This document shows positions 1 through 10,712 of a stretch of DNA of 64,000 nucleotides, piece by piece. The first letter of the stretch is position 1; each line of letters begins with the position of its first letter. The position numbers were made by a program, and so were the translations under genes. Source of the DNA: Hexactinellida sp. DTS-2022 (taxonomy: Eukaryota > Porifera > Hexactinellida); the NCBI GenBank assembly GCA_028753945.1, contig JAPNXP010000002.1, positions 6,200,001 through 6,264,000 of the forward strand, given 5' to 3'. Under the pieces are notes generated by a model that saw only the letters and a program-made list of their open reading frames with translations, had not been told where the DNA came from and did no database searches.

Positions 1-718
1 GGCAGTCAAAGACAGACTTCAATGGGCTGTTACTCTGAAAGTATTTGTCGGAAGTGTTAAAAAACGTGTTTCTATAATGGAACATATGTATTCATTCATT
101 CAAACTTGGTTTCGAACATATTGAACCAAATTTGTGGAATCTAGACCAAAAGTTATAATGGTAGGTTTTTACATACACCACAATTTTGACTCAAATCAAG
201 CGAATTTATATGTTTATAACTATTTTGCAAATGCTTTCATCCGTTTTTCATATGAGTTGGTAATAGTACATAGATGTGAATACAAAGTTAGTGCTAAGCT
301 CTAGAGTTTATAGTTTTCGAGAAAAATATTTGAAAATAATCAAAAATGGGCACATTTTATGCCCATATATGGTCATTTGGAAAAATTGTGCGAGTTCGGG
401 TTTCAAAATGTATTATTGAGGGATAGTAAACCGGGTATTGGGATCATTTTGCACTCAAAATTTTATTTATTGGTCTACGGGTTACTGAGATTCAAAATAG
501 AAAAGTGAAAGGACCACCCAATGAGTTGAAAGGTCAGAAAGTTTTAATTGCTTGAGCGTTCACAGTTTTTATCCTAATTGTTTGAAACCAAGTGTAAACT
601 AATGAATATATATTCAATTTGGGAATGACCCTTGATCTAAACTCTACAATGCCAACTTTCAGAGTTCCAGCCCTTTGAAGTCTGACTTGGCACATTGACA
701 ATCCAAATCTGACTTTCA
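1..718 (+). mobile_element. Family C element, partial copy C1 (cut by window start)
   Basis: Nearly identical to 28045-28760 of the complete family C element at 27690-29250, in the same orientation. The copy is cut on the left by the window edge. On the right, similarity stops at 714-718, where the complete copy reads TTTAA and this one reads TTTCA, followed by GGATGCTTCGGG. That looks like the left end of a family D-type element inserted at a since-mutated TTAA. No coding capacity is seen. Confidence 0.85.
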
Positions 719-1090
719 GGATGCTTCGGGTGAGATTTTTGGTCTTTTAGTGACAAAATTGAAATGCGAGTGTATTCTGTGAAATGAAGCTAATATATCA
801 TTAAATTATGTGAGAAGTGATTTTTTTTGAAAAATATTCTGCAAAGCGTTCAAAACGTATATTTGGTGACGTCATTATTGATGATTCAGCTTATTTAACT
901 TCGCAATTGACATTCCTAGGTTTATATTTACTATATCGTTCACTTAAATACTTTATATGTAATATGTATAAACTAACACTAATAAGCTCAAATATTTCAG
1001 TGGTTACCATATATTGCCAAAAATTAGACGATAATGGGCTAGAAATTCAGATCTGCATATTTATTTATAATTTTTAATGCATCATCAACA
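719..1090. other. Unassigned AT-rich stretch, possible D-type left end
   Basis: Begins GGATGCTTCGGGTGA at the point where family C similarity stops. This resembles the left termini at 5895 and 7127. An 86-codon open frame (817-1077) has no recognisable motif and composition like its surroundings, so I do not call a gene. Confidence 0.3.
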
Positions 1091-1235
1091 GTTTAACCAA
1101 TTCTTAACTTACGAATCCTAAATTCGTCATAAACGAGGCCAGAAAGTGGTATTTTTGCTCCTTACTTGGTATCTACTCAGACACTAATCGTTAGTTTGCT
1201 TCAATGAGCTTGCAAAATGATCTTTATACTATTAA

Positions 1236-1955
1236 GGTTAAATTACCCCACGGGAATGAAATCTCTTGTATTAATCTGTAATTGTTAGAAATAGATCAAG
1301 GTACGATACAAAGCAATAAACAAAAAAGAAAATGTCTCAATATATTATACTTTTTATTTTTTGTCGGTTTCAATATTTGGCTAATACAAATCTCCCATAG
1401 GGCGATTTCAAAAAGTGGTGGTCGATATTATAGTGTAATTTGGCAATGCGGCCATCAATGTTTGTTATCAGAATCAATATTGAAAGATTATAAGCGTACG
1501 GAGTTGGTAGTCGGTTTACATTTTTGAATTATGACTCTGAAATTAATTTTCAAACATTTTATCAAATATCTCATAAAAAACATGACCTTTTTAATGATTT
1601 CTTTAGTTCAAAAGGTCGCAACTTTTTTTATTTAGGTCAAATCAAAATTCTAAACCAGTCACCTACAGCATATAACGATGATCTATGTGATATATCGCAC
1701 ATAATATGTCTTTAGCTAATAATGATCTTGAGATCGACACACTTATCAGGTGGAGTCTGAAGAAATCCCCCTATGGGACTTTTGTATTACCATAAAACTG
1801 CACGCCCCATAAAATCGAATTTATTCAAAATAATTCGATTTCGTCTTCAGTTTCGATATAGCTATAATGTCTTCTATTATATATGTGAAAATTAAACATC
1901 TTACTTCAAAACGAAATTTATGTGTTTTTTTACATGAATCTGCCGTAATTTAACC
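1236..1955 (-). mobile_element. TTAA element family A, copy A1 (720 bp)
   Basis: Terminal inverted repeats GGTTAAATTAC/GTAATTTAACC, flanked by TTAA at 1232-1235 and 1956-1959. The paralogous empty site at about 7608 reads CTATTAAGAAC, which is exactly what remains after removing the element and one TTAA. Open frames at 1282-1527 and 1524-1715 recur in A3 and A6 only because those copies are nearly identical. They have no recognised domain. It is non-autonomous; a TTAA target suggests a piggyBac-type transposase in trans. Confidence 0.9.
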
Positions 1956-2197
1956 TTAAGAACTAGATATGAATTTTTGAAAGCAATCCCTTATGAACTC
2001 TATTAGATAAAATTCGGGATATGTCAAAAAAAACTATAATTGAGTAATTGAAGGCTGAAGTCTTTTGTTTGTGAAATGCATATATGCTATTAAATTTGTC
2101 CGTATTACAACCGGATTTAGTTTAAATATACTAGATAAGTTTCATACTATATACTAAATATGTATTGAAACATCATAGTAAACAAACTACTTGATCA

Positions 2198-3170
2198 ACC
2201 GTAGACGGCCTAGCGGTTTTTGAGGAATTTAAAAAGACTACAGTATGGTTGGTGTCCTTCCCAGGGTGTGTATCTTTGACAAACAAAAAACTATAATAAT
2301 ATGCTAAGATGCAATTTTTTTAAAATAATTTAGATGAAGGATTTTGAAATGAAGTGATGACAAAGCATTTCTCTTTAATATCGAAATATTGTCTGAAATA
2401 ATGTACAAATATATGACTTTAAACCATCATTAGATACAACCGTATTATTAGTTCTCATATACAAAAATTCAAAAGATTCTGAATTATAGTTCTCATGATA
2501 GAACAATTTGAAAAAATCATCAAATCTGTTTTTTTCGAAACAGGAATAATGCAATAATTGAAATAAATGCCCTATAACAGTAGTTCTTAACCCGGGGGAA
2601 ATTTCCCCCTGGGAGGAAATTTGGGAATATAAGGGGGAAATCAATTTAGACAAAATTAATAATAATAATAAAACCTAAGTAAAATAATACCTCCTAACAT
2701 TGATCCACTGGTGGCCAAGAAGCAGATATCGCCAGACAACTAATAATTTGTAATTTCAAGGCTACTTTATTCCTTATACTACAAATGAAGGGGGAAATCG
2801 GGTAGAGTGAACAGGCCAAAAGGGGAAATGATATAAAAAAGGTTAAGAACCACTGCCCTATAAGATACACAACTTTATAATTTGATCACCAAATTTTGGT
2901 TATCAGGCCATTATATAGTCAAAGAATCAGCTGCACTGAACATCTACTCTCAAATTTTTGATTTCCATTCTTCAAAAGAGGGTGGCAAGCAAGGGGCGGA
3001 AGTCACTTTTTTGATACGTGATCATCATAAAATTTGAATTTTTTTATTTTTTGATTGTAATCGATAGAGAATGAAAAACTATGTCTGAATCCGAGATATT
3101 TTGCAAATTTGATAATTATATCCACCAATATGGCACTGTTACAACGTGTAACAGCTGGGCCGTGCACGGT
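2198..3170. mobile_element. TA-flanked MITE, Tc1/mariner-like (973 bp)
   Basis: Ends are ACCGTAGACGGCCTAGC and the reverse complement of ACCGTGCACGGCCCAGC. The empty paralogue at about 7855 reads TTGATTAAAT; here the left flank is TTGATCA and the right flank TAAAT, consistent with a TA duplication whose left copy mutated to CA. There is no transposase. It carries a hAT MITE at 2578-2855. Confidence 0.75.
2578..2855. mobile_element. hAT MITE (278 bp), 8-bp duplication CCCTATAA
   Basis: Starts CAGTAGTTCTTAACC and ends GGTTAAGAACCACTG. Flanked by a perfect 8-bp duplication CCCTATAA at 2570-2577 and 2856-2863. Termini and duplication length are those of hAT elements. Internal G- and C-runs are typical of this MITE type. 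It is nested in the 2198-3170 element. Confidence 0.92.
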
Positions 3171-3612
3171 TAAATCGAATTATATTCGAGTTTCTCTCAT
3201 AATAATGGAGTCCGCTTTCTTTTGGGACATCATTATCAGTGACTAAATCATGGCTTACGTAGTGATTAATGCTCTAATATGTATAATATGTCTATACTAG
3301 TTGGGATACAGTATGAATCAGGCGCGGCGCCAGAGGGGGGGCAGGATTTAGTGTATTCTCAAGTTAAAATTATATGTGATAAATTCGCCCATGATAATCC
3401 CAAAGCTCATTCCCATGGACACATTTCTAGAGGCTCTATTGTCTGAAAATTTTAGCTCGCTCGCTACGCTCGCCCAATTTTCATCAAAAAACATACATAG
3501 TATTATTATTGTATATTTCGTATAGTAGTATCGCCGCACCCAAAAGTAGCTAATAAAAATTTATTAACAGTATTGTGATTATATTTTCTTCAAAAATAAC
3601 ATCATTTGTAAT

Positions 3613-4133
3613 CAGGGTTGCCAATCCAATCCAATCGAGAAGATTATCGATTGCCGAATGCTGCATTTTTCATCGAATTTATTGTCGATTGGATTGCTTC
3701 GATTTTATTCGATTGTGTTGTCGATTGGATTGCTGCATTTTTCATCGATTGGATTGTCAATTGGATTGCTTCGATTTACCAATTGGATTGTCGATTGATT
3801 GCTGCATTTTTTATCGATTGGATTGTCGATTGGATTGCTTCCATTGTTATCGATTGGATTGCAATTGAAGAATTTTTATTGATTTCTATCGAATGTTTCT
3901 TTTTGACCATAAACTATAGTATACATAGTGTTTCACTAAGTAATAACGCTAAACAAAAACAATTGAAACATTCCAAAATCAATCCAAAAAAATCGAAAAA
4001 TCGGAAAAACAATCGATGATATTTTGGATTGTCGATTTCGATTGGATTGTTATCCGAATAATCAAGTGGCGAAATTTGGATTGCCGATTGTCAAAAAATG
4101 GCTCGATTGGATTGGATTGAATTTGCAACCATG
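3613..4133. mobile_element. Nested hAT MITE built of GATTGGATTG repeats (521 bp)
   Basis: Starts CAGGGTTGCCAATCCAATCC and ends in the inverted counterpart GATTGAATTTGCAACCATG. Flanked by a perfect 8-bp duplication TTTGTAAT (3605-3612 and 4134-4141). The inside is a degenerate array of TCGATTGGATTGC-like units. These produce repetitive open frames (DWIVDWIAS-type) that are repeat translation, not protein. Confidence 0.9.
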
Positions 4134-4226
4134 TTTGTAATACAATGCATATCTAGTAAGTGATTTCAAAAAAGCCACTTGAATTTCCATGTAGTCCAAA
4201 ATCCCTGGATAGTTTGAAAGTATGAC

Positions 4227-4296
4227 AAGTTCATCGTAACTCCATTAATGGAGTTACGATGAACTTATCTTAAAACAATGCATTGTTTTAAGATAA
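4227..4296. repeat. Two abutting perfect palindromes
   Basis: A perfect 40-bp palindrome (4227-4266, centre CATTAATG) overlaps by two bases a perfect 32-bp palindrome (4265-4296, centre AATGCATT). Neither has a spacer, so either could extrude as a cruciform. They lie inside the hAT element 3319-4383. Confidence 0.95.
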
Positions 4297-4585
4297 ATTC
4301 TGATAGATGGAAATGCTGCCCCCTGAAAAATTGGTTGCCCCCCCCTGTGCCCCCCCAGTTCGAAAATCCTGGCGCCGCGCATGGTATGAATATACTAATA
4401 TATATGACAATTGAGTTGAATAATATAATATAGTCAATTAACTAGTTAGACATGCAGTCATCGCTCGGATATCATTGATGACTTAGAAAGAATAAAAGCT
4501 TGACAAAAGTTGATTCTATGGATATGTAATGATTCATGTATCTATGAAAATAATACATAATATTTTTTTTAATTAATATGTATTT

Positions 4586-4646
4586 AGTCTTAGAGGGGCC
4601 CCCAAAATGTATGGCCTAGGGCCCCGCACAGTCTTAATCCGGCCCT
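4586..4646. mobile_element. hAT terminus relic (right end only)
   Basis: Read on the minus strand the end is CAGGGCCGGATTAAGACTG followed by GC-rich runs, a common hAT-type terminus. No matching left end or 8-bp duplication was found, so it is 5'-truncated. Confidence 0.5.
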
Positions 4647-4661
4647 GCCCATTCATACCAG

Positions 4662-5098
4662 AAGTCCATACGAGGAGGCTCTTATTATTCAGAGAGCATT
4701 AGATTATAACGTTGATGAGCAGCTAGAATTAGACTATAACGTTGATGAGCAGCTAGCAATAGTTGTTCATGATGTTCTTTCTCTTAATTCTGATCAGCTT
4801 TGTGTATTTACCTGTATAATAGCAGCGGTAAATGATCCTGAGCGTATCCCAAAATATTATTTGTAGATTGTCCCGGGGGCACAGGGAAGACGTTCCTTTA
4901 TAATATACTTTTGGCTCAAGTTCGCTCGAAGAGTCAAATTGCCCTTCGGTTAGCTAGCAGTGGCATAGCCGCTCTCCTCGCAGGAAGGCGGACTGTCCAC
5001 TCTAGGTTGTAAGTTCCCATTGCAACCAATGAGTTATCTGTATGTAACATTTCGAAACAGAGTGCTTTGGCACAGCTAATTAACCTGTGGCTAAATTA
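4662..5098 (+). pseudogene. Helitron Pif1-like helicase fragment, decayed
   Basis: This is a piece of the helicase half of a Helitron RepHel protein, which unwinds DNA during rolling-circle transposition. Read across frames, the sequence gives the Walker A motif (CPGGTGKTFLYN, about 4874-4910), then ASSGIAALL (about 4957-4983) and CNISKQSALAQLI (about 5043-5085), the order found in Helitron/Pif1 helicases. Upstream is the usual leader (LDYNVDEQLAIVVHDVL), part of it tandemly duplicated (GATTATAACGTTGATGAGCAG twice, about 4694-4756). There is a stop just before the Walker A motif, at least two frameshifts, and loss of the frame after about 5090. The Rep domain, Walker B and Helitron 3' hairpin are not seen. 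It is a dead fragment; a host PIF1 relic is less likely given the transposon context. Confidence 0.8.
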
Positions 5099-5196
5099 AG
5101 CGGAGTCGACTGAAATTTCAAACAATTATATACCTGCTGAAGCCTTATTCTTCTAAAGTCCTATTCCCTTGTCTAATCTAGAAAGCTATAATTATA

Positions 5197-5642
5197 CAGT
5201 AGAACCTCCCAGATCCGGACCTCTGAGAACCGGGAACCTCCTTGAACCGGGCAACATTTTTGTATAAGTTCAAAATTAATTTGCCATTTTGGGGGAATTA
5301 GCCCCAAAATATAGTTTTTCTTTGCAGATTTGTATGACAAACATGTTACTAAAAGTAGAACCACCCTTATCTGGGCGGTAAATATTGTTTTGGATTTTGC
5401 CATATGGTAATCTCGCTACTTTATATACGATTCATATTCGAAATTTATGAACTCTTTGTGTAAACTTATACCAAGATCAGATGTCGGAGGTGCGTATGAG
5501 GTCAGACAACAGGTATTGAGACATCAGAACATGAACACTAGTTGATTATAAATAGAAATCATGATTATTTCCGAGATCCGGGCAAATTCTAAGATCCGGG
5601 CACCCTCCGGACGAGGCTGCCCGGATTGGGGAGGTTCGACTG
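5197..5642. mobile_element. pogo/Tigger-type MITE (446 bp)
   Basis: Ends are CAGTAGAACCTCCC and GGGGAGGTTCGACTG, flanked by TA at 5195-5196 and 5643-5644. CAGT...ACTG termini with a TA target are typical of pogo elements. Internal AACCGGG/ATCCGGGC sub-repeats lie near both ends. There is no transposase. Confidence 0.85.
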
Positions 5643-5890
5643 TATATACATAGATTATTCATAATATTAATTAATTTATTGTAATCTCATTATTGTAATT
5701 TCATAATTTTCATTTCGTAATCTCATTATTGTAATTTTATTATCTACTATACTTATTCTAATTACGTATCATAATGTTAATTTATTAATATTTACACCAT
5801 TATTTTCTTTTTAAAAATTGGGGTTGCTAAAAAAAGGAGAAAGGAAAGGATAAGCACTATAACACTTACAATGAGTAATTGCAAATTACC
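5643..5890. other. AT-rich spacer
   Basis: Contains short direct repeats of TAATCTCATTATTGTAATTT. No gene, RNA or element border is seen. Confidence 0.6.
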
Positions 5891-5894
5891 TTAA

Positions 5895-7122
5895 GGATGC
5901 TTGCCGCCAAAAGTGTATTAGCCCAATGGGTAGTTTTACGGTTATTTTGGATATTGAGCTGAAATTCTCCATTATTGCCTGTAATAGCCCAACTAAGCAT
6001 ATAATCATGACTTTTGAACTTTTTATGAGCAATTTTCAGAATTCCATCATATTACGTGGCGGACGGCTTCCTATCTCCGTAATACTAAATATTGTATAGG
6101 CGTAGAATTGTTTCATAAAAACTGTTAGAGCTCAAGTTCTAAAATTTGCTGAGTATATACAGCACTACTATTGGAAGAAAATTGACCATTTTCAGACTGA
6201 TCCATTCACAAATATGTATTTTGGATATAAATATCCTAAACATGCGGACATTAGTACGAAAAGATCGATTTTTAGCCAATTTTTCATGGACATGTCACGC
6301 AATATAAGTTCGTTTTGTTCAATCAAGGTCAAATATATAGTAACCGTTATATACTAATATGTGCCAAATTTTTGGCGACTTTTGATATGTATTTTATAAA
6401 AAACAATTGGTCAAAGGTCAGAAATCTCTGTTTTGAGTTATTAAGGGTCAAAGTTTTTCCGAATAAAACACTCTCTCACTAAGATATTACAAGGTGTTTC
6501 ATCCCTGTATGGAAGGAGTATGTAAGCTTCTATTCGTACGATAAGCTTTACATGTATTCAGTCATTGTTCGTAACTAAATGACTTGATATATATACATTT
6601 ATGCAAGTCCACTTTATTTTGGGACACCAGCTGGAAAAGGAATTTGGTGTAATTGGCTGTGAGAATTGTTCAAAATTCAACAGAAAGTTCATTCCAGCAA
6701 TGTTTTGAACTACTATGTACATGCACCATCTATATGTGTGGAATCTTTCAATTGAATTGCTGTATATCCCAGTAAAATCAAAAAGATAGTCACCATAGAG
6801 ATTCGAACCCATAACCTCAATTATACATTCTCCATATGCTATCCACCGTGCCGTTGATACATATTAGTAATATATGAACTGATATTAGTATCAAAATGCA
6901 CATAAATTACCATCAATGGTGATAAATGTGAGGAATGTTCACATAATCACCGATGTCATCAAAAATGACGTCACTAATAATGCACTTTTGAGCAAAAATA
7001 TTCTAGATTTTTGAAAATTTGCACTTCCAACAGAATTCCAGGTTATTTTTGCATGTTATTTAACAATAATCGACACTAAAGTTTTTGAAGTTAAATACCG
7101 GATAATTTGGCGGCAAGCATCC
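5895..7122. mobile_element. TTAA element family D, copy D1 (1228 bp)
   Basis: Inverted termini GGATGCTTGCCGCCAAA and TTTGGCGGCAAGCATCC. Flanked by TTAA at 5891-5894 and 7123-7126. No transposase frame is seen. A tRNA-like SINE remnant lies inside on the minus strand near 6785-6860. A second, diverged D-type left end begins immediately after the right TTAA. Confidence 0.88.
6785..6860 (-). repeat. Possible tRNA-derived SINE head
   Basis: On the minus strand a box A-like GTGGATAGCATATGG is followed about 30 bases later by a box B-like GGTTCGAATCT. This is the spacing of a tRNA-type polymerase III promoter. The T-stem and anticodon stem do not pair well, so it is not a working tRNA. Confidence 0.45.
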
Positions 7123-7126
7123 TTAA

Positions 7127-7438
7127 GGATGCTTAGGGTGAAAAATATGTTAGCGGTGGGTGGTTTTGGAGTCTTTGTAGATATTGAAGTGTAATTCTCC
7201 AATCTGCTCTGTAATTGCATAACTAAGCTTAAAATGTATACAGCATATCTAAGTCCAAACTATTTTTCGAGTAGCATTAAATTCTTTAGGAAATGCCTCC
7301 CCATAAGGGTAATACTGATTCATTAGATTTCACTAAATTAATTCTTGTAAAGTATATTTGATATAGTTCCAAAAATTTGTATGATTGATCAGTACTATTA
7401 GCACTACATTTGCTTAGCTCACCAGACGCCTATCCGAA
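7127..7438 (+). mobile_element. Family D-like left part, copy D2 (truncated)
   Basis: Starts GGATGCTTAGGGTGA directly after the TTAA that ends D1. It stays recognisably similar to the first ~300 bp of D1 (for example AATTCTCC, CAACTAAGC and CAGTACTATTAGCACTAC-like segments). No right end is found; it runs into the long dispersed repeat. Confidence 0.6.
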
Positions 7439-7973
7439 GTTTAACCAATTCTAAACTAACGAATCCTAAAATTCGTCAAAAAAGAGGCCAGAAAGTGGTA
7501 TTTTTGCTCCTTGCTTGGTCTCTACTCAGACAATAATACTTGGTCTCTACTCAGACAATAATAAAGTTAGTTTGCTTCAATGAGCTTGCAAAATGTTCAT
7601 TATACTATTAAGAACTATATCTGAAATTTTGAAAGCAATCCCTTATGAACTTTATTAAATAAAATTCGTGATATGTCAAAAAAACTACAATTTAGTAATT
7701 GAAGGCTGAAGTTTTTTGATTGTGAAATGCATATGTGTTATTAAATTTGTCAGTATTACAACAGGATTTAGTTTAAATATACTAGATAAGTTTCATACTA
7801 TTACTAAATATGCATTGAAACATCATAGTAAACAAACTACTTGATTAAATGGAATTCTATGCAAGTTTCTGTCATATTAATGGAGTCCACTTTCTTTTTG
7901 ACATCATTCTCAGTGATTAAATCATGGCTCACGTAGTGATTAATGCTCTAATATGTATAATATGTCTATACTA
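7439..7973 (+). repeat. Long dispersed repeat, copy 2 (empty-site reference)
   Basis: Colinear with 1091-1235, 1956-2195 and 3171-3299. It has an uninterrupted CTATTAAGAAC where copy 1 holds A1, and TTGATTAAAT where copy 1 holds the 973-bp TA element. It also carries a small private duplication of CTTGGTCTCTACTCAGACAA near 7520-7555. Confidence 0.85.
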
Positions 7974-8430
7974 CACAGTGGCTTATGGCAGAGAATAGAC
8001 GAATTATTGCTGTCTGTATTATTGTGTTTTCCAGCTTGCTCATTAACGTTGTGTATATTTCCTAAATTTACCAAACTCAAAGACCATCAAATTTCTTTTA
8101 TTTATCGTGACAATGACAAGAATAATTAACTAAATGAGTTATTGAGTTGTTCCACCTAACACAGCAAGTCGAACACCTACTCAATCGATAGAGCAGCACC
8201 GGATCTGATCTATTAGATCTGCCATTGTTATTTGATTACAATAGTGTTGTAAATTTCAAATTTCCAGCTTATCAAATGCCTACAAGTATATAAAAATTGC
8301 CTTCAAACGTTGCAGTAATTTAGTTCCATTTGCGGTTTTGTTGGAATTTGAAAAAAGGTATCCTGCTTAGAGTCAATATAATTATGTTACTTTTGCAATT
8401 TTTTGTGTGTACTAAACTTAGATTATTAAT
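7974..8430. other. Unassigned AT-rich stretch
   Basis: No open frame, RNA or element border that I can support. Confidence 0.5.
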
Positions 8431-8439
8431 TTAAGTATT

Positions 8440-8870
8440 CTGAGACTGTATTTTTTAAAACACTGTAAATACCTGACTTTCTATACGTGTATAATACATT
8501 TAGGACCCTAGGTGTCAGAATTTTTGACATGACCATATATGGTCTTTTGATGTGACCAATTTTGATGACTAAGCAAATTTTATAACTCTTGATCTATGGA
8601 CAGCAGAGACTAGGTCTAAAGTTCTAATCACGTCTATAAATCATTTATCACATGTTGTATTACCTTTTGATATTATATCACAATCGGTTGTTGAGTTGTG
8701 AATTCGTATACCCATATATGGTAGTGTGATGTGACCATTGCTTCGAAAATATGAGTTGAATGAAATATTAGCTAGTGCTTAGCTCTAAATTCCTAGTAGT
8801 GTCTTTTTTCCATTTCAAAATGCATGGACAACATGGCTTAGCTCTAAATTAAATGTTTGATAATCTAAAA
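8440..8870. repeat. Family E dispersed repeat, copy 1
   Basis: About 75-80% similar by eye to 36283-36700 (shared landmarks ACTGTAAATACCTGACTTTC, GGACAGCAGAGACTAG). It has two internal half-units, each with a CCATATATGGT core followed by GATGTG and a TTAGCTCTAAA-type box. Related half-units occur at 10540-10710 and inside family C. Confidence 0.65.
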
Positions 8871-9370
8871 TCACCGTGAATTCTTGGCAACCCCCTACAA
8901 GACACACCATATTGGGTATAATCCGAAATCCTTAGAATTACACTGAGTTGTTTACTGACACTAGGATGCTAAAATTTGATGCAGATGAATTAGATATAGT
9001 GAACTAGATATTCACCAACCGGATTTTATAATTTCCTAATAATGAGAAAATTACAGGGGTATTAGTATAAATATTCTGCAAAAATGTAGAAAATTCGTGA
9101 AAAAGTAATATATTATTGTGATCTGAGCATAATATTTGTAGAAGTAAGCATATTACTCGCTAAGCGTAATCCTTATATATCAATTGAAACTACGGAGAAC
9201 ATAGTAGCATAATTCCTACTTGGGAGTTCTCCACACATTTCGAGATGCATTATATTATAGTCAATGGTTGCTAAAAATAGAATTTTCATATTTGAAGCCT
9301 TTATAATTGTGATTAGTAAAAGCTGATACTTATATAACATTCTAGCATAACGATTTGTAGCATACAAATC
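8871..9370. other. Unassigned AT-rich stretch
   Basis: Only short non-descript open frames (for example 9173-9367, minus strand). Nothing recognised. Confidence 0.5.
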
Positions 9371-9374
9371 TTAA

Positions 9375-9967
9375 GGTTCAGGTATCCTCTAGAGCACTTC
9401 TACCAAAAGTATTTACCCAATTTAACTCAATTTTTTACAGCGTATATACTTCTTCTTCAGGATGCCAAAAATACAATAATATTGGCATATATACTAAGAG
9501 AGGAAAAATATATTTTTTAATTTTACCACTATTGGGTAGAAGATCAATCAGCAAAGAATTACAAGACCAATAATATTATTGATTGAATGTGTTTAGCTGG
9601 ATGTAATAAAACTAATGAGTGCAGGAATTGTGAATATCTGGATTTTTCTGGATTTCAAATACTTTTATGTGATGTCGACTTTCAAATGAAGATTTTCCTG
9701 ATCCAAAATCCAAAAAGCACATGAACTATCCATAATAGAATAAATCTCTGCACTCATTAGTTTTATCTTCACGAGATCTATCCGAAACCGTTGAGCTTTT
9801 GATTCCACGACCAAAATTGACAAAATGACCTAAAACCCAATACTGAAAATGTTGGTTTTGAGATAGAGGCTTTTGAAAAAATAATTTACATCAATAATAC
9901 CTAGATTGAGGTGATCAAAGTGTGTCAAACTGGAAGAATAATAGGAATTTCTCTTAGAAATCTCTTA
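9375..9967 (+). mobile_element. TTAA element family B', copy 1 (3'-truncated)
   Basis: Starts GGTTCAGGTATCCTCTAGAG after TTAA (9371-9374). Similar along its length to the complete B' copy at 60200-60898, but lacks the right end; similarity stops near 9967. Inside, AACTAATGAGTGCA and TGCACTCATTAGTT form an internal inverted repeat, as in family B. Confidence 0.75.
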
Positions 9968-10044
9968 AGGCAAGTAACACTACTTTATTTGAGATGGGAT
10001 TTGAGGAACATCAATGATGTGTGTTGGAAATATATTGAATGATA

Positions 10045-10224
10045 AAAAAGTCACGAGTAACAAGTACTCAAGTACAAGTGCAAGTACTTTAGAAAAATGA
10101 GGAAAGTAATTAAGTACAAGTACAAGTACAACGGAAAAATGGTGAAAGTACTTAAGTACAAGTACTCAAAAAATGTACTTAATTACAGAAGTACTTAAGT
10201 AAAATGTACTTGAACCCAACCCTG
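10045..10224. mobile_element. hAT-type element right end rich in AAGTACTT
   Basis: A dense run of AAGTACTT/AAGTACAAGTAC repeats ends CTTGAACCCAACCCTG. Read on the minus strand this is a CAGGGTTGGGTTCAAGTAC terminus. No left end or 8-bp duplication was found. Confidence 0.55.
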
Positions 10225-10535
10225 ACACATATACACACACCCACCCTTGTGTTTTGATTGTATAGATTGTCAGAGATATGATCTATTTGTTTAGCGGTCG
10301 TAGGATTTCACCGTTTCCATAGATTGAGCGTGGTTTATTCTCCAAAATTCGAAAGATGACTCAGCCTAATTTTTGCATCTTTTGACTAACAAAAATAATC
10401 AACAATTGATCGAAAAAAATATATGAAAAGTGAAAATTTGAAACTTTATGGACTATGATCCCATTCGAGGGTATGTTTTCTTGCGCATTTACTTTCTCAG
10501 ACACCCGAGGTGCTAGAATCAAAATTTACGTCTCA
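10225..10535. other. Unassigned AT-rich stretch
   Basis: No gene or element border seen. Confidence 0.5.
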
Positions 10536-10712
10536 AAATACTCCCAATATCCGACTTCCCGTCCGTCAATAATACATTTAGTGACCCATAAGCGCAGTTT
10601 TTCAAAATGTCCATATATGGGCATGTAATGTGCCCATTTTGGATGATGTGGTAAAATTAAATCCTTAATTAAACCTAAAGTATAATGCATAGAGCTTAGC
10701 TCTAACCAACCA
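10536..10712. repeat. Family E half-unit
   Basis: Carries TCCATATATGGGCATGTAATGTGCCCATTTTGGATGATG-type sequence and an AGAGCTTAGCTCTAA box, the same pair of motifs as in the family E copies and family C. It is degenerate. Confidence 0.5.

Larger units (their letters stand above)
1091..3299 (+). repeat. Long dispersed repeat, copy 1 (filled by insertions)
   Basis: Matches 7439-7973 in order, but is interrupted by a family A element (1236-1955) and by a TA-flanked element (2198-3170). Copy 2 at 7439-7973 lacks both, so the pair gives natural filled and empty sites that fix the borders of both insertions. Confidence 0.85.
3319..4383. mobile_element. Non-autonomous hAT element (1065 bp), duplication GTATGAAT
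   Basis: Begins CAGGCGCGGCGCCAG and ends CTGGCGCCGCGCATG. Flanked by a perfect 8-bp duplication GTATGAAT (3311-3318 and 4384-4391). Contains a second hAT MITE (3613-4133) and twin palindromes (4227-4296). The termini share the GGCGCC core and adjacent G/C runs with the elements at 13652 and 32736. Open frames inside are not genes. Confidence 0.9.

Noticed and set aside
817-1077. 86-codon open frame near the window start
   Set aside because: AT-rich random composition, no motif, and not shared with the related sequences.
1282-1715. Two open frames conserved in A1, A3 and A6
   Set aside because: Conserved only because the element copies are nearly identical DNA. They lack any transposase motif, and the other A subfamily does not keep them.
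3575-4019. Open frames rich in DWIVDWIAS and RLDCRLDC repeats
   Set aside because: Translation of GATTGGATTG repeats inside a hAT MITE.
6785-6860. Functional tRNA gene
   Set aside because: The T-arm and anticodon arm do not pair, and the acceptor ends do not match. At best a SINE head.
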